Shown here in pieces: positions 36,891-48,162 of a stretch of 64,000 nucleotides of DNA. The position numbers were made by a program, and so were the translations under genes. Each line of letters opens with the position of its first letter. Position 1 is the first letter of the stretch. Origin of the DNA: Eucalyptus grandis (taxonomy: Eukaryota; Streptophyta; Magnoliopsida; Myrtales; Myrtaceae); assembly GCF_016545825.1 (NCBI RefSeq), contig NC_052621.1:23090940-23154939 (forward strand), read 5' to 3'. The notes under the pieces were generated by a model that saw nothing but the letters and a program-made list of their open reading frames with translations, was not told the DNA's origin and made no database searches.

Positions 36891-37146
36891 CTTGCATCCT
36901 TAACTTTAGAGAAAGTATCAACCCGACCCTAGTTGCATACTCGATCATGAAGCCATCAAAATAGATGAGAAAGTGAGGTACATTGAAGAGCATGTGCAAG
37001 TATTGGATCGAAAGGAACAAATTCTCAGGACCAAGAGAATTCCATTGGTTAAGATATTATGGCGATGTCATGATGGGGAGGAAAACACATGGGAGAGTAA
37101 AAATGAGATGAGGGAAAGGTACCCTCACTTGTTTCAAGAGACATAA
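36891..37146 (+). pseudogene. Family 2 chromodomain fragment
   Basis: In one frame the translation reads IDEKVRYIEEHVQVLDRKEQ, then LRTKRIPLVKILWRCHDGEE, NTWESKNEMRERYPHLFQET and a stop. This is the C-terminal chromodomain of a Tekay/Del-like chromovirus integrase, which is thought to direct insertion to heterochromatin. The body of the integrase is not recognisable upstream. Confidence 0.85.
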
Positions 37147-37178
37147 GTGATGTCTAATTTCGAGGACGAAATTCTCTA

Positions 37179-37190
37179 AGGAGGGGAGAA
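37179..37190 (+). promoter_or_regulatory. Polypurine tract of family 2 chromovirus
   Basis: aggaggggagaa directly before the TGTGGCATCC start of the 3' LTR. Confidence 0.85.
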
Positions 37191-37191
37191 T

Positions 37192-40100
37192 TGTGGCATC
37201 CTGAAATTCTTTGCTAGCCAATTAGGGGTGCTCCAATTAGTGTCTTGTATTAAAAATCTATGGCCGAGTTTAAATGGATAGATTTGGAAGAGGATGGCTC
37301 ATCTCTTAAGGGATAATTATGTGATCAAAGAATTAGAATCCATGGTTTGTAACTCTAAGTGTTTAGTTATTTAATTTTATTATATAGTACTTTAGTTTAA
37401 TAAGATTTAATTTAAGGTAGTTTTAAAAATAAAAATAAAAATTGATTTGAATTAGGTTGGGCCTTTAAGAGCATGAATTTTGGAGGGCCAAATGGCCAGC
37501 CCATTGGGGCCAAGGAGGGGCTGTCAATGCCCATTTGCTGGCCCAAAGCCCAGCCGAGAATGAGGCCCATCTTTGCATGGAGAAGGCCATGTGTCTCTCA
37601 AATTGCCAAGTGTAGATCATGCATTGGCTTGTGGAGAGGCAAACCATCATTGCTAATGATGGGAATTAGGGGAAATAAAAGGGGAAGAGAAGAGAGAGTG
37701 GCCATTAGTGGCATTCGGCCAAGCCAAAGAGAGAGAGAGAGAGAGAGAGTGAGAGAGAGGTTTTGAGAGAGAGAGAGAGAGAGGAGTGGCGAGAGAGAGA
37801 GGGGAGAGCCGAGAGGGAGGAGGAGCTCGCCCGTCGCCGCCCGCACGCTGTCCGTCTGTCGCCGGTGTGCCGTCCGTTTGCTGTCATCCTCTTGATCTTA
37901 GAGGCAAGTAGGGATTGATTTCTACTCTTGCATGTGTGTCTTGCATGTGTGGTTGAATTCTTGGATGTTTAGAGGCTAGAAATCGAAGTACATGAGGTTT
38001 GTTCTTGAGTTTGCATGCTGTTTTCGCATGAACCGCCTGAGCCAGAATCTTGTGAGAGCTTGCATGCATGTTTTGAGTTCGATTTTGACTTTTATTTATT
38101 CATGAAAGTTGTAGCTAACATCTTAAAATACAACATACTAAAATTTGGGACAAAATGATGGAGATTTAAGGGGTCAAACTCTCATCCTATGGAGATACTA
38201 GATCTGGGATGTTTTCGCATGAACCGCCTGAGTCAGAACATTGTGAGAGCTTGCATGGATGTTTTGAGTTCGCTTTCGACTTTGATCTCTTCCTGAAAGT
38301 TGTAGCTAACATCTTTAACTACAACATACTGAAATTTGGTACAAAATGATGGAGATTTAAGGGGTCAAACTCGCATCCTACGGAGATGCTAGATCTGGAA
38401 TGTTTTCGCATGAACCTTTTGAGTCAGAACTTTGATTGCATGCATGTTTTGAGTTCGTTTTTGACTTTTATTGAAAGTTGTATCTAACATATTGAACTAC
38501 AACATACTGAAATTTGGTACAAAATGATGGAGATTTGTGGGGTCAAACTTCATTACGGAGACACCAGATCTGGAACGATTTCACTGACCTTTCGGTGGAT
38601 TTGTGGTTGCATTTTTATTTTCACTAAGAATATCTCTTAAAATACAACATACTCAAATTTTAAGTAAAATGAACAAGTATAACTTAGTAAATCGACCTAC
38701 TCTTGAAGACGGTAAATCTGGAGACGTGCTACAGGACACCCGAGCCTTCATGGACCCATATGATGACTATACTCTGGATATTTGACTTAGATCCCTTCAT
38801 GAAACTTGTAGAGAACATCTTGAAGTAAAACATATCCAAATTTCAGAGGAAACGAAGAAGAATAGGTATGTGAAGACTCAGTATTTCGGAGAAGCATGCA
38901 CTGGACGTTTCGGTGTTAGATCCAGAAGCTTCGTGTGACTGTAGAAAATAATCTAAAAATAATTTGGCTTGGAAGTCTTCATGAAATATCCACTTTAGTG
39001 TCTTGGCTATAACCTGGTAAAATTTCATAATTTTTCGGAGGACTTTTGGATATTTTAATCAAATTATTTCGGAAACGGTGCATTCTGTTTTTATCCGAAA
39101 TTACATGCTGTATTTGTGTGAATTATAATTTTGTGTGGAATTTGATTGGCCTTGTGTTTTTCATGAAATTATTCCCTATTGTCTTGTCTATCACTAGCCT
39201 TAATTTCATGATTTTTGAGAAGCATATGGATATTTAATTTAAATATTTTCTAAAAATGGTACATGCTGGAATTTTGTAAACTTTGAAAAGGCATGAGATA
39301 TGGACCATTTTATATTGCATGGACTCCATGAATTGTATTGTGATGGATGATGGTGTCTAGCTGCATGCATGATAATGATTTGAGATGCATGTATGAATTC
39401 AATGATGAATATGATCTTGATTGCCATCACATCACATGCCATGTTATAATTAAACTATAATTGAAGATATGAATTGAGATAAGTGAGAAGGCCGTCGGAG
39501 GTGTGAGCCAACGATTCCCCGGGAGTGTCGGGATGCCCGGTGGTATACGGTACATAATTCCAGGGGAGGCCTGGTGGTATGTCGGTATGTAATTCCGGAG
39601 GGCAAGGGAAACCATTTTCATGGCGAGCCCTAGAGATTCCCCGGGAGTGTCGGGATGCCCGGTGGTATACGGTACGTAATTCGAGAGGAGGAGGGGGATC
39701 CTAGTGGTATTTCGATACGTAATTCCGGAAGCCCCGAGGTTTGTGCCCGGGGGGATGCCTCGCGATGCTAGTTGGGATGCGAGATGCCCGACCAGGGAGT
39801 GTAAATGTCGGAAGCCTCGGAGGTTTTTGGCTGAGGGGATGCCTCGTGATGCCAGTTGGGATACGAGATGCCCGGAATGTTGGGGGCCGGATGCCCGGTG
39901 GCCTTAAATGGCTGAATGCCGGAGGTTTCTTGCAATGCCACGATTGGACGCGAGTAATGAATGTGGGATGCAAACATTGGTCCCGGGAAAGAGAAATGTG
40001 GCGCTCCAAAATGAAATTGAAATTGAATTATGCATGATGATATATGCATGATATGATGAGATGTGCATGGATACATGGTAATGATGATGGTACATGTGAT

Positions 40101-41071
40101 ATGATGATGTTACATGCATGGATGCATGGATAATGATGATGGTACATGTGATATGATGATGATGGTACATGATGATGATGTTATGCATGGATGCATGGTA
40201 ATGATGATGGTACATGTGATATGATGATATGATGATGGTGATGGACATGCATGAATGCATGTGTAATGATGATGGTACATGTGATATGGATGGTATGATG
40301 AAGATGTTATATGCATGGATGCATGGTAAGGATGATGCCATATGTGACATGATGATGGTAAGTGTATGATATGATGATGATGTCTATATGATGATGATGG
40401 TACATGAGGTATGATGACATGTGCATGATGCCATGGTATGTTGTGCATGGATGCTTGTATGACATGTGATGCTATGATTGTGATGATTGCATGGCATGAT
40501 GTATTGAGTGGTTTATTGGTCCTTTACCTGTTGAGTGGCTGTACTCACCCCTTTTGGGGAATAACATTTCAGACTAGATAAGATCCCTCTGCTGCCACTA
40601 CTACCACTAGATGAATCAAGTGGTTGGATATGATTGCGAGGAGGAAGATATCAAAGGGAGGAACTTTTGGACGCCGACACAAATCGATGGACTTTAAGTA
40701 TTCGATTGTTAGAAGAGATGTTGGTCATCTTTTGAAGTATAGCCGAGTATAGAAACATTGGCATTTCGATGTACCGATTAAAGATGTCCATCTGATTTTA
40801 TGTAAATAAACGTGTTCAACGTTAACTTATATAAGATATTTAGTAGGTGTGCATCGTTTTCTGAATATAGGGAAGGGAGTTTGCTAGATGTGCTTCCGTA
40901 TATGAATTGATCCTAAAGGGATCTATAAAAAAAAAAAAAAAAAAAAGAATTCCTTTGGAAAGTGCCAAAAAAAAAAGTAAAAAAGAGTGTAAACCCCATT
41001 TTCTTGTTTGTCCAAATGGTAGTATGAACCCGCTGCAATTGAAATGGTATGGAATCCGAGTGACATGTTAA
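37192..41071 (+). repeat. Family 2 3' LTR (end lost)
   Basis: Homologous to 29461-32932, with a diverged first 400 bp and a nearly identical second half. It carries three 191-bp units where the 5' LTR has two. The GA run is at 37731-37805, the donor-like aggcaagt at 37902-37909 and the microsatellite at 40040-40500. From 40947 it contains foreign pieces that match the Sirevirus-like LTR. After gtgacatgttaa (41071) homology ends about 80 bp short of the expected LTR end. Confidence 0.87.
37731..37810 (+). repeat. GA-rich run in family 2 LTR
   Basis: A (GA)n-type run with short interruptions, mirrored at 29845-29890 and 63235-63295. It sits between the TGGGCC cluster and the GC-rich leader segment, the usual place of a transcription start with a purine-rich 5' leader. 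Confidence 0.75.
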
Positions 41072-41120
41072 GTGTTTTACTAGTATTTTGGCTCTAGGAC
41101 TAGTTAAAGGTCAGAGCAAC

Positions 41121-42780
41121 ACCAGACTTCCTTACTTCGATTGGAAGGAGTACAATGTGTGAAAAAACAAGATGAAGGCATTTCTAAGATCGAGAGATCC
41201 CCTGGAATGGGATGTTGTTGAAAAATGGATTAATCCTAAAGCAACATCAACCTCAAATAGAGGAAAAGAAGTTGTTGATGTTGAAGAAACAACACAAGTT
41301 GAAATAACCAAGAGACAAGCTCTTGATGTTAAAGCTATCTACCATTTATTGTGCTTTATCTTCCACTTAATATAATCGAATTTCTTCTTGTGAAACTGCA
41401 AAATAAGTTTGGGACAGATTACATGTTACCTACAAAGGGACTGGCCATGTGAAGGAAACCAAAATTAACATTCTGCTTGGGCCGTATGAAGCCTGGAGAA
41501 TTTATAACTGATATGTTCAGTCGCTTTATAGAGATTGTGAATGGCCTGGCTTATCAAGGTTAGCCAATCTCAGGACCAATGAAAGTCAACAAACTACTGC
41601 GTGGGCTTTCGAAAGATTGGAATTGTGTGAATCTCAATCAAAGAGACTTAAAGAATTGTGCCTCTATCAGTGGATGAATTAATAGGCACACTTCAATCAT
41701 ATGAAGTGGAACAGATCAATGATGAGGAAGACCCTAAAGGTAAGAAGTCAATCGCTTTAAAGTCTAACATTGATTATGATGATACAGATTCAAATGATGA
41801 TATGGACGATGAGGAGCTAGCACTTATGATAAAAAAATTTAGAAAGCTAAATAGAAAGGGAAAAAGATTCAATTGGAAGAAACAGAGCACACAAAATTTC
41901 CAGAAGAAATCAATAGAAGACAATGAAACCAGCAAAGATGTGATATGCTTTGAATGCAAGAAAAAAGGGGCATACCATACCAAATTGTCCATTGTTGAAG
42001 AAGAAGAAAGTAAAAACTAAAAAGTACAAAAAGGCTCTTAAAGATGAAACTTGGAATGACACAAAATGTGAGGAAAGCAAAGAAGAATATGCCAACATAT
42101 GTCTGATGGCTCATTCCGACACAGACTCAAAACCAGAAATAGACTCTAATTCAGATTTAGACAAAGAAATTGAGGTTAGTGATTTAAAAATTCCTGTCAA
42201 AGTCTCTAAATACATAGATGAATTTTGTCTCAGTCTCAAATCCTCTCTTAAAATTATTTCTGAACTAAAAAGGGAGAATTCTAAGCTTAGACAATAGGAA
42301 ATTTCTTGGAAAGAAAAAATTGAAAGTCTAAAAACAAGTTTTGATAATTTGAAAGAAAATTCCGATTCTCTTTCAAAAGAAAATACTATTTTGAAAGAGA
42401 TATTTCAAGCATTACAAAAGATTTTCAAAATGATCTAAAAAACCGGAGAAAATTCTTTCAGCCCAAATACCTTACTTTAACAAAACAGGGTTGGGTATGA
42501 CTTCAGAAATTGTTCCATTAATTGATTTTCCCAAAGTAAAAGAAAAAAAATCAAACAAAGACCTGCAAAGGAATTTTATAAAAACCATTTTAAAAAAGTT
42601 TTTGTAAAACCTGTTGGTCGAAGTGCACTCAGATGTTCAAAGTATAACAAAATCGAACATTTCGAGAAAGAATGTCCCAAGGTTTGGAGACCAGTTAAGG
42701 GGATTAGGCTAACACTGTTTTTAATACTAACTCTTCTGGACCCAAGAAAATTTGAGTACCAAAGAAAGTTTGAGTTTATT
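41121..42780 (+). pseudogene. Sirevirus-like gag
   Basis: The translation starts TRLPYFDWKEYNV-stop-KNKM (Trp to TGA at 41159), then the UBN2-type capsid (ITDMFSRFIEIVNGLAY, LPLSVDELIGTLQSYEVEQI). Next is an acidic-basic linker and a first zinc knuckle at 41948-41990, CFECKKKG followed in the next frame by HTIPNCP: one extra G in a GGGG run shifts the frame inside the knuckle. A Lys/Glu-rich coiled-coil region follows (42170-42440), then a second knuckle CSKYNKIEHFEKEC, in which the second Cys is Tyr. Two knuckles and a long coiled coil are typical of Sireviruses. Confidence 0.85.
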
Positions 42781-42834
42781 TTTTGATTATAGGTCACTAT
42801 TAAAAGAAAGATGAATTACTCCTGCTTCACTTGG

Positions 42835-45202
42835 TGGAAAGAGTATTGGTGGAAAGAAATTTTGCCTAGTAATCGTGGATGATTACTCTCGCTTCACTTG
42901 AGTCTATTTTCTGGCAAGTAAGTCAGAAACCTTCTCTTATTTTTCAAAATTTGCGAAGAAGGTTTAAAATGAAATGGGTTATGCAACTTCAAGCATACGA
43001 ACTGACCATGAAGGTGAATTTGAAAATAAAGACTTTGCAAAGTTCTGTAATGAATATGGTTTTCAACATGTTTTCTCTTCTCCACACACTCTAGAATAAA
43101 ATGGGGTTGTGGAAAGGAAGAACAGGTCCTTACAGGAGATGGCCATAACTCTTTTGATAGAGAGAAGACTTCCTCTCGATTTTTGGCAAAAGCAGTTTCT
43201 ATTGGTTGCTATATTATCAACAGAATATTTTTTAGACCTATTCTAGAAAAACTCCTTATAAAGTATATAAAGGAAAGAAGCCGAATGTTTCCTACTTTCA
43301 TGTTTTGGCTGTAAATGTTTATTTTAAATAATGTGAACAATCGTTCTGGAAAATTCGAGGAGAAATCAGACAAAGGAATCTTCCTAGGCTATTTGACTAC
43401 AAGCAAAGCTTACAAGGTCTTTAACAAGAAGACTCAATCCATAGAAGAATACATGAATGTCAAGTTTCAAGATTATGCACAAAATCTACCAGATCAAACT
43501 CAACTTGAAGAGTCTAAACCTGTTCCAGACTTAAACCTGTTCCAGACTTAACAAAGTCTATTTTCCCTGAAGAGGTTCAGACTTTTGGAGAACAGCAACA
43601 AGCATAACGAGAATATTCAAATGAAGCGGAGGATCGACAATCTTTTAAACCAAACAGCAACTGGAAGCACAAGTCAAGTCATCCTAAAGAACTCATCATT
43701 GGCATCATTGATGAATGAATTCACACTAGATTCAAAAGAAAAGAAGAGTCCAGTGCTATTGCACTTGTTTCTGAAATAGAACCAAAAGGTATAGACGAAG
43801 CCCTGTCTGATGAAAGCTGGATAGAAGCTATGTAGGAAGAACTCAGACAATTCAGCATCAATGACGTATGGGAGCTGATTCCAAAACCCAAAGGAAAATC
43901 CGTGATTGGAACAAAGTGGGTTTTTAGGAACAAGATGGATGAGAAAGGAAAAGTGGTAAAAAAAAAGCAAGACTTGTGGCAAAAGGATATACACGGGAAG
44001 AAGGGATAGACTATGACGAGACTTATACACCAATAGCAAGAAGTCTATGTGGAACAACCACTTGGATTTAAAGATCTAAGGAAACCAGACTCAGTCTACA
44101 GACTGAAAAAGGCCTTGTATGGACTGAAGCAAGCACCTCGAGCCTAGTATGAAAGGTTGAGTAAGTTTTTAACTCAAAATGGTTTTGAAAAAGGAAAGGT
44201 TGATACTACTCTGTTTATAAAGAGAGAAGAAAAAGATTTTCTGCTCGTACAAATTTATGCAGATGACATTATTTTTTGTTCTCCCAATGAAAATTTGTGT
44301 AAGAAATTCTCTAGATCTATGCAGGATGAATTTGAAATGGGCATGATGAGTGAGTTAACTTTCTTTCTGGCATTACAAGTTAGACAATCAAAGAAAGGTA
44401 TATTTATTCATCAAGAGATTATGCAAAAGATCTCATCAAGAAATTTGGATTGGAAAATTGCAAGAAGACAGAGACACCAATGTCGAGCTCTTTAAAACTG
44501 GACAAGGATGAAGAAGGGAAGAAAATAGTTCAGAAGCTATATAGAATTATAATCGGTTCACTTCACTACCTTACTACTTCTAGACCTAATATTTTATTCA
44601 GTGTTTGCATTTCTGCTATATTTCAATCTAATCCCAGATAATCTTATTTAAGTGCTGCTAAACGCATCATTAAGTATGTGGCTACTTCTCCAAAGCTGGG
44701 TCTGTGGTATCCAAAATAAAGAGACTTTACTTTTCTTGGATATTCAGATGCTGATTTAGCCGGTTGTAAAGTGGATAGAAAGAGCACTTCTGGAACCTGT
44801 CAACTACTGGGAAATATGCTGGTATCTTAGTTCTCAAGAAAGCAAGGTATTGTAGCTTTATCAACAGCAGAAGCAGAGTATGTTGCTCTTGGGAGTTATT
44901 GCTCTCAAATTATATGGATAAGACAACAACTGAGAGAATTTGGAATTGAAGAATCGTGTACCAAGATCAGATGCGACAACACCAGTGCTATAAATCTCAC
45001 GAAGAACCCAATTATTCATTCAAGGGTAAAACATATAGAGATTTGACACCATTTGATAAGGGATCATGTCCAGAATGGGGAGGTTGTGATTCAGTTCATT
45101 GACTCAAAGAATCAGTTGGTAGACATATTTACGAAGCCTCCGGAGAAAAATCTATTTGATTCTATTCGCACCAAATTGAATATTACTTCTCCTTTGGAGT
45201 AA
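42835..45202 (+). pseudogene. Sirevirus-like pol remnant (INT-RT-RNase H)
   Basis: Protease and the integrase N-terminus are missing: sequence jumps from the second gag knuckle region to the integrase core (CLVIVDDYSRFT, IRTDHEGEFEN, NGVVERKNRSLQEM). RT begins at ELRQFSINDVWELIPKPKG, then breaks off after [11 protein letters not shown] and resumes at [15 protein letters not shown], a deletion of roughly 100 residues that removes part of the fingers and palm. The catalytic YADD (QIYADDIIFCS, near 44255) remains. RNase H (DADLAGCKVDRKSTSGTCQL, STAEAEYVALGS, CDNTSAINLTKNP) runs to the stop at 45200-45202. Many single-base frameshifts. Confidence 0.87.
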
Positions 45203-45439
45203 AGTCTGAAGTTGGTCAGACTCAAAATGTGCAGACGCTATTTCAGTAAGAGAATGTCTCGAATCCGGTATTTTAATTTTTGGAATGAAGATGTATGATT
45301 AAATGAATCGTCGCTTGTCTAATTTATTTTTAGATATAATTATTTCTTTGAAAATTTTCAGATTTGGAATTTTTGGAAATGACCTTTTTGAAAATTATTC
45401 TAAAAAGGCAATTTATTGTGACGTTTCAAGTACTCCGTT

Positions 45440-45601
45440 CCATTCTCTTTATATACCGTTTTGTATTTCATTCGAACACACTGCTTCAAAACCCTAAAAT
45501 ACAGACTCTCTACTCTCTCAACTTTTGCTCTCAAGTTTGCTCTACAAGTTTCCATCTTTTATCTACTCGAACCGTCTACGAAATCCTCCAAGCCTGCAAA
45601 G
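45440..45601 (+). promoter_or_regulatory. Candidate internal promoter and 5' UTR before extra ORF
   Basis: A TATA box (ttatata, 45449-45455) is followed by a telo-box-like aaaccctaa (45488-45496) and a pyrimidine-rich ctctctactctctcaactt leader, then the ATG at 45602 in context aagATGt. This is the look of a plant RNA polymerase II promoter, unexpected in the middle of an LTR element. Function is inferred. Confidence 0.5.
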
Positions 45602-47821
45602 ATGTCTTACCAAAGGAAATCCTCTTGGATTGCAAGCAAAGGGCCTCGGAATATGCCAGAAGGGCAGACACATTTCGATATCACCAAAGAAGACTCTCTG
45701 CAACAATCTCTGCACAAGTCTCCACAGAATCCTCCTCGCCAACCATTGGAAAAGGAAGTCAAGCAAGATGTTGTTCCTCTCATAATTTTAACCCCCCAGG
45801 TTCTTTGTAAGCTTTATGGTCATCTGAAAAAAGGGTGGTTCCCCCAATGACCATTATTACTGATTTTCTAAGAGAACACGGGCACAAGAATGAAATGTTG
45901 TTTCTGAGAACAATGGAACGCTTAGGAATAGCACCGAAAGGAGTGGCAGATGAAGCATTTCTTAACTTTCCTGCAGACCCTAGGTTTAGTGCTAAGCATT
46001 CTGAAAACAAGGATGATGATGAAAGGATGTTTTCGAACTTTCAACCTAGAATGGGTGTAGCTGCATGTGAACAGGGTGATAGAACGAAACTTTTTCATTC
46101 TAAGGAACACAAAAAGGTTTACAACCAAATGCTGAAGAGAGGGGTGATGAACCCATGAACTGTTGATTTTGATTTTCTAGACTCAATCGAAGTGAATTTG
46201 ATGGAAAAGTTGTCTTTCCTTCAACTCGAGAATTTCTGTTCTGAGACAACAGTTGCATATCATGAATTGACTGCATTTTTCTATTCGAATCTATCTTTTC
46301 TTGATCAGAATAGCATCCAATTTACTGTGAGTGACAGAGACTATGTGGTGGATGTTGATACACTGGCAGACATACTTGAGGTGGAAAGGAGTGGTTTTCA
46401 ACCCATCAATGTCTCAGTTGGTCAAGCAAAGAGGTTTCTTGTCAAGGACAGATTACCAGAAGGAAGCATCACATATTCCAAACTATCAGCCTCGAATATT
46501 CGGTTGCACAAAGTTGTCATTAACTGCATCAAACCAAAGGCTGCATCAAAAACAGATGTTTCCAGATTCGAAGCAAGACTGATGTTTGCTATCTGCAATG
46601 GGAAGAGATTTTCAGTCCCTCATACTATCCTGATGCACATGTACAGGACAGTTATGAAGGATAAGGGACAGTTGCCTTATTCAGCGCTGGTTACAAAGTT
46701 GTTTAGACATTTTCAGATCGAGTTTCCTGCCTCTCTTTGTTCTCGAACTGTTGCTCCTATGGTCATAGGGTTGAAGATGGTTTCAAAGATGCGGTTGAAG
46801 GATTTGAACAAAGCTATTAAGCGCTTGAAGAAGGAGTCCTCATGCAAAACCAAGGAAGATTATGTCGCATGAATGAGGAGAGGCAAGGAAGTTGTGAAAG
46901 AACTGTCAAGAAGAGAAGATCCATCATCTGCGGGGCGAAGAGGATGAAGATGATCTTACATTTTCTGCAATTGCCTTAAAGAATCTTCGAGGTTTTGTTG
47001 TTTTTGAGAAACCAAAGGACAAGGAAGGAGGAGCCAGAGCAGCAACAAAGCAGGAAGAAGGAGAAGAAACAAAGAAGGAAGAAGAAGAAAGAGGAGGAGC
47101 ATAAGCAAAAGAAGAAGTACATTCTAGGAAGAAAGGCGAGGATGACTCTTACGCAAATACAGTTGCAATCACATTGTTAGAAGATTCTGAAGCAACTAGG
47201 AGTGGGACAGTAGGAGTACGAATAGAGCAAGAACATCACTCTCGTTCTGAACACAAGAAGACACAAGAAGAAGGAATCCGTTCTTCACCAGTAGGCATAA
47301 AAACAGGGGGAGATGTTGAGAAAATAGGGACTTATTCTCTTCATTTTGCGAGTGATGGCACAAGTCAATCTCCTGCAAACCCAAAGGATGTCTATGCTTC
47401 TCACTTTCCTGAAGCTGACATTGAAGAATCTACTTCGACTCTTGGAACTAGACAAGTTGTTGTTCCCTCAACTCTGGACTCTCCATGAAATCAATTCGCT
47501 GAAGCTAGTGCGTAGACTAAACCAACTGGTGACTATCCAAGGATGATAGAACTCCTTTAGGAAGTAAAAGCTTAGTAATACGCTATGGAGATTGAGATCT
47601 AGAAACTTCACACCGCCTTGAGATCCTCTTCTGATTTTCACACTAGAAAGATATAGTCTTTGGACACTCAGGTATAGACTTTGAATCAACAGGTCTCTCA
47701 AACTGTGGACAAGAATGATCAAACTGTTCAGACTCAAGTCGAGAATGTTCATCTCCAGTGCCAGAAGGTTGAAGAGGCAGTGCAGTCCGTGGGGGATTTC
47801 CAACTAGTTCGAATTCCTTGA
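45602..47821 (+). pseudogene. Additional ORF (aORF) after pol, gene-like, function unknown
   Basis: Read in sense from ATG 45602: a basic, Ser/Gln-rich N-terminus (MSYQRKSSWIASKGPRNMPE) to about 45830; a frameshift; then one frame from 45835 to 46872 with a single TGA at 46156-46158. This holds a folded-looking domain (SNLSFLDQNSIQFTVSDRDY, VVDVDTLADILEVERSGF, FEARLMFAICNGKRFSVPHT). Next come a Lys/Glu-rich stretch (46995-47110) and a C-terminal part in a third frame (47174-47821) with a heptad-like coiled coil (TLNQQVSQTVDKNDQ...). No signal peptide or membrane segment is seen, so envelope function is not supported. The central domain resembles proteins annotated as putative plant transposon proteins (Transposase_32-like). 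That assignment is inference. Confidence 0.6.
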
Positions 47822-48148
47822 CAATCTTGACTCCTTTTATATATTTTCTATTTTGACTTTCTCCACTTTTTGTTGTTGACAAAAGGGGAGAATGTGAAGA
47901 TTTGAGAACTTTTAACCTTTTGCAGATTTGATTTTGTTTGACTGTTTTGAACTCTTTTAATTTGCAGCAACTTTGGATGTGGATGTTTAAATCTTGGTGT
48001 TTGACTATTTTTCAAGATTAACATGTTTTCTATGGTTACAAAATCGATGCTATCTAGATCCTTATCTATTTTTAAATATCATTTACTACTAAAGTGTTGT
48101 TTTGTAGGTTACAAGTTTTTAAATCTGCAGGGAAGTCTTGTCACCATC

Positions 48149-48162
48149 AAAATGGGAGAGAT
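48149..48162 (+). promoter_or_regulatory. Polypurine tract of Sirevirus-like element
   Basis: caaaatgggagagat-type purine-rich tract directly before TGTTGGAG, the 3' LTR start. Confidence 0.8.

Larger units (their letters stand above)
29461..41071 (+). mobile_element. Chromovirus family 2 (Tekay-like Ty3/gypsy)
   Basis: Starts TGTGGCATCCC at 29461 inside the Sirevirus-like 5' LTR. 5' LTR 29461-33009, exact tRNA-Met primer site, gag, decayed protease and RT, about 1.4 kb without recognisable coding, a chromodomain fragment, polypurine tract and 3' LTR (37192-41071). The last 80 bp of the 3' LTR, up to the expected gtgccaca, are missing and the boundary is scrambled, so no right-hand duplication can be found. 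The two LTRs are highly similar over their last 2 kb but differ in length, through different copy number of an internal 191-bp repeat. Confidence 0.85.

Noticed and set aside
41172..42020. Independent host gene downstream of the family 2 LTR
   Set aside because: The translations are copia gag (capsid, DELIGTLQSYE motif, zinc knuckle) of the Sirevirus-like element.
45602..47821. Calling the extra ORF an envelope gene
   Set aside because: The position fits Sirevirus env-like ORFs, but no signal peptide, membrane segment or cleavage-type site is visible. Only a coiled coil is shared.
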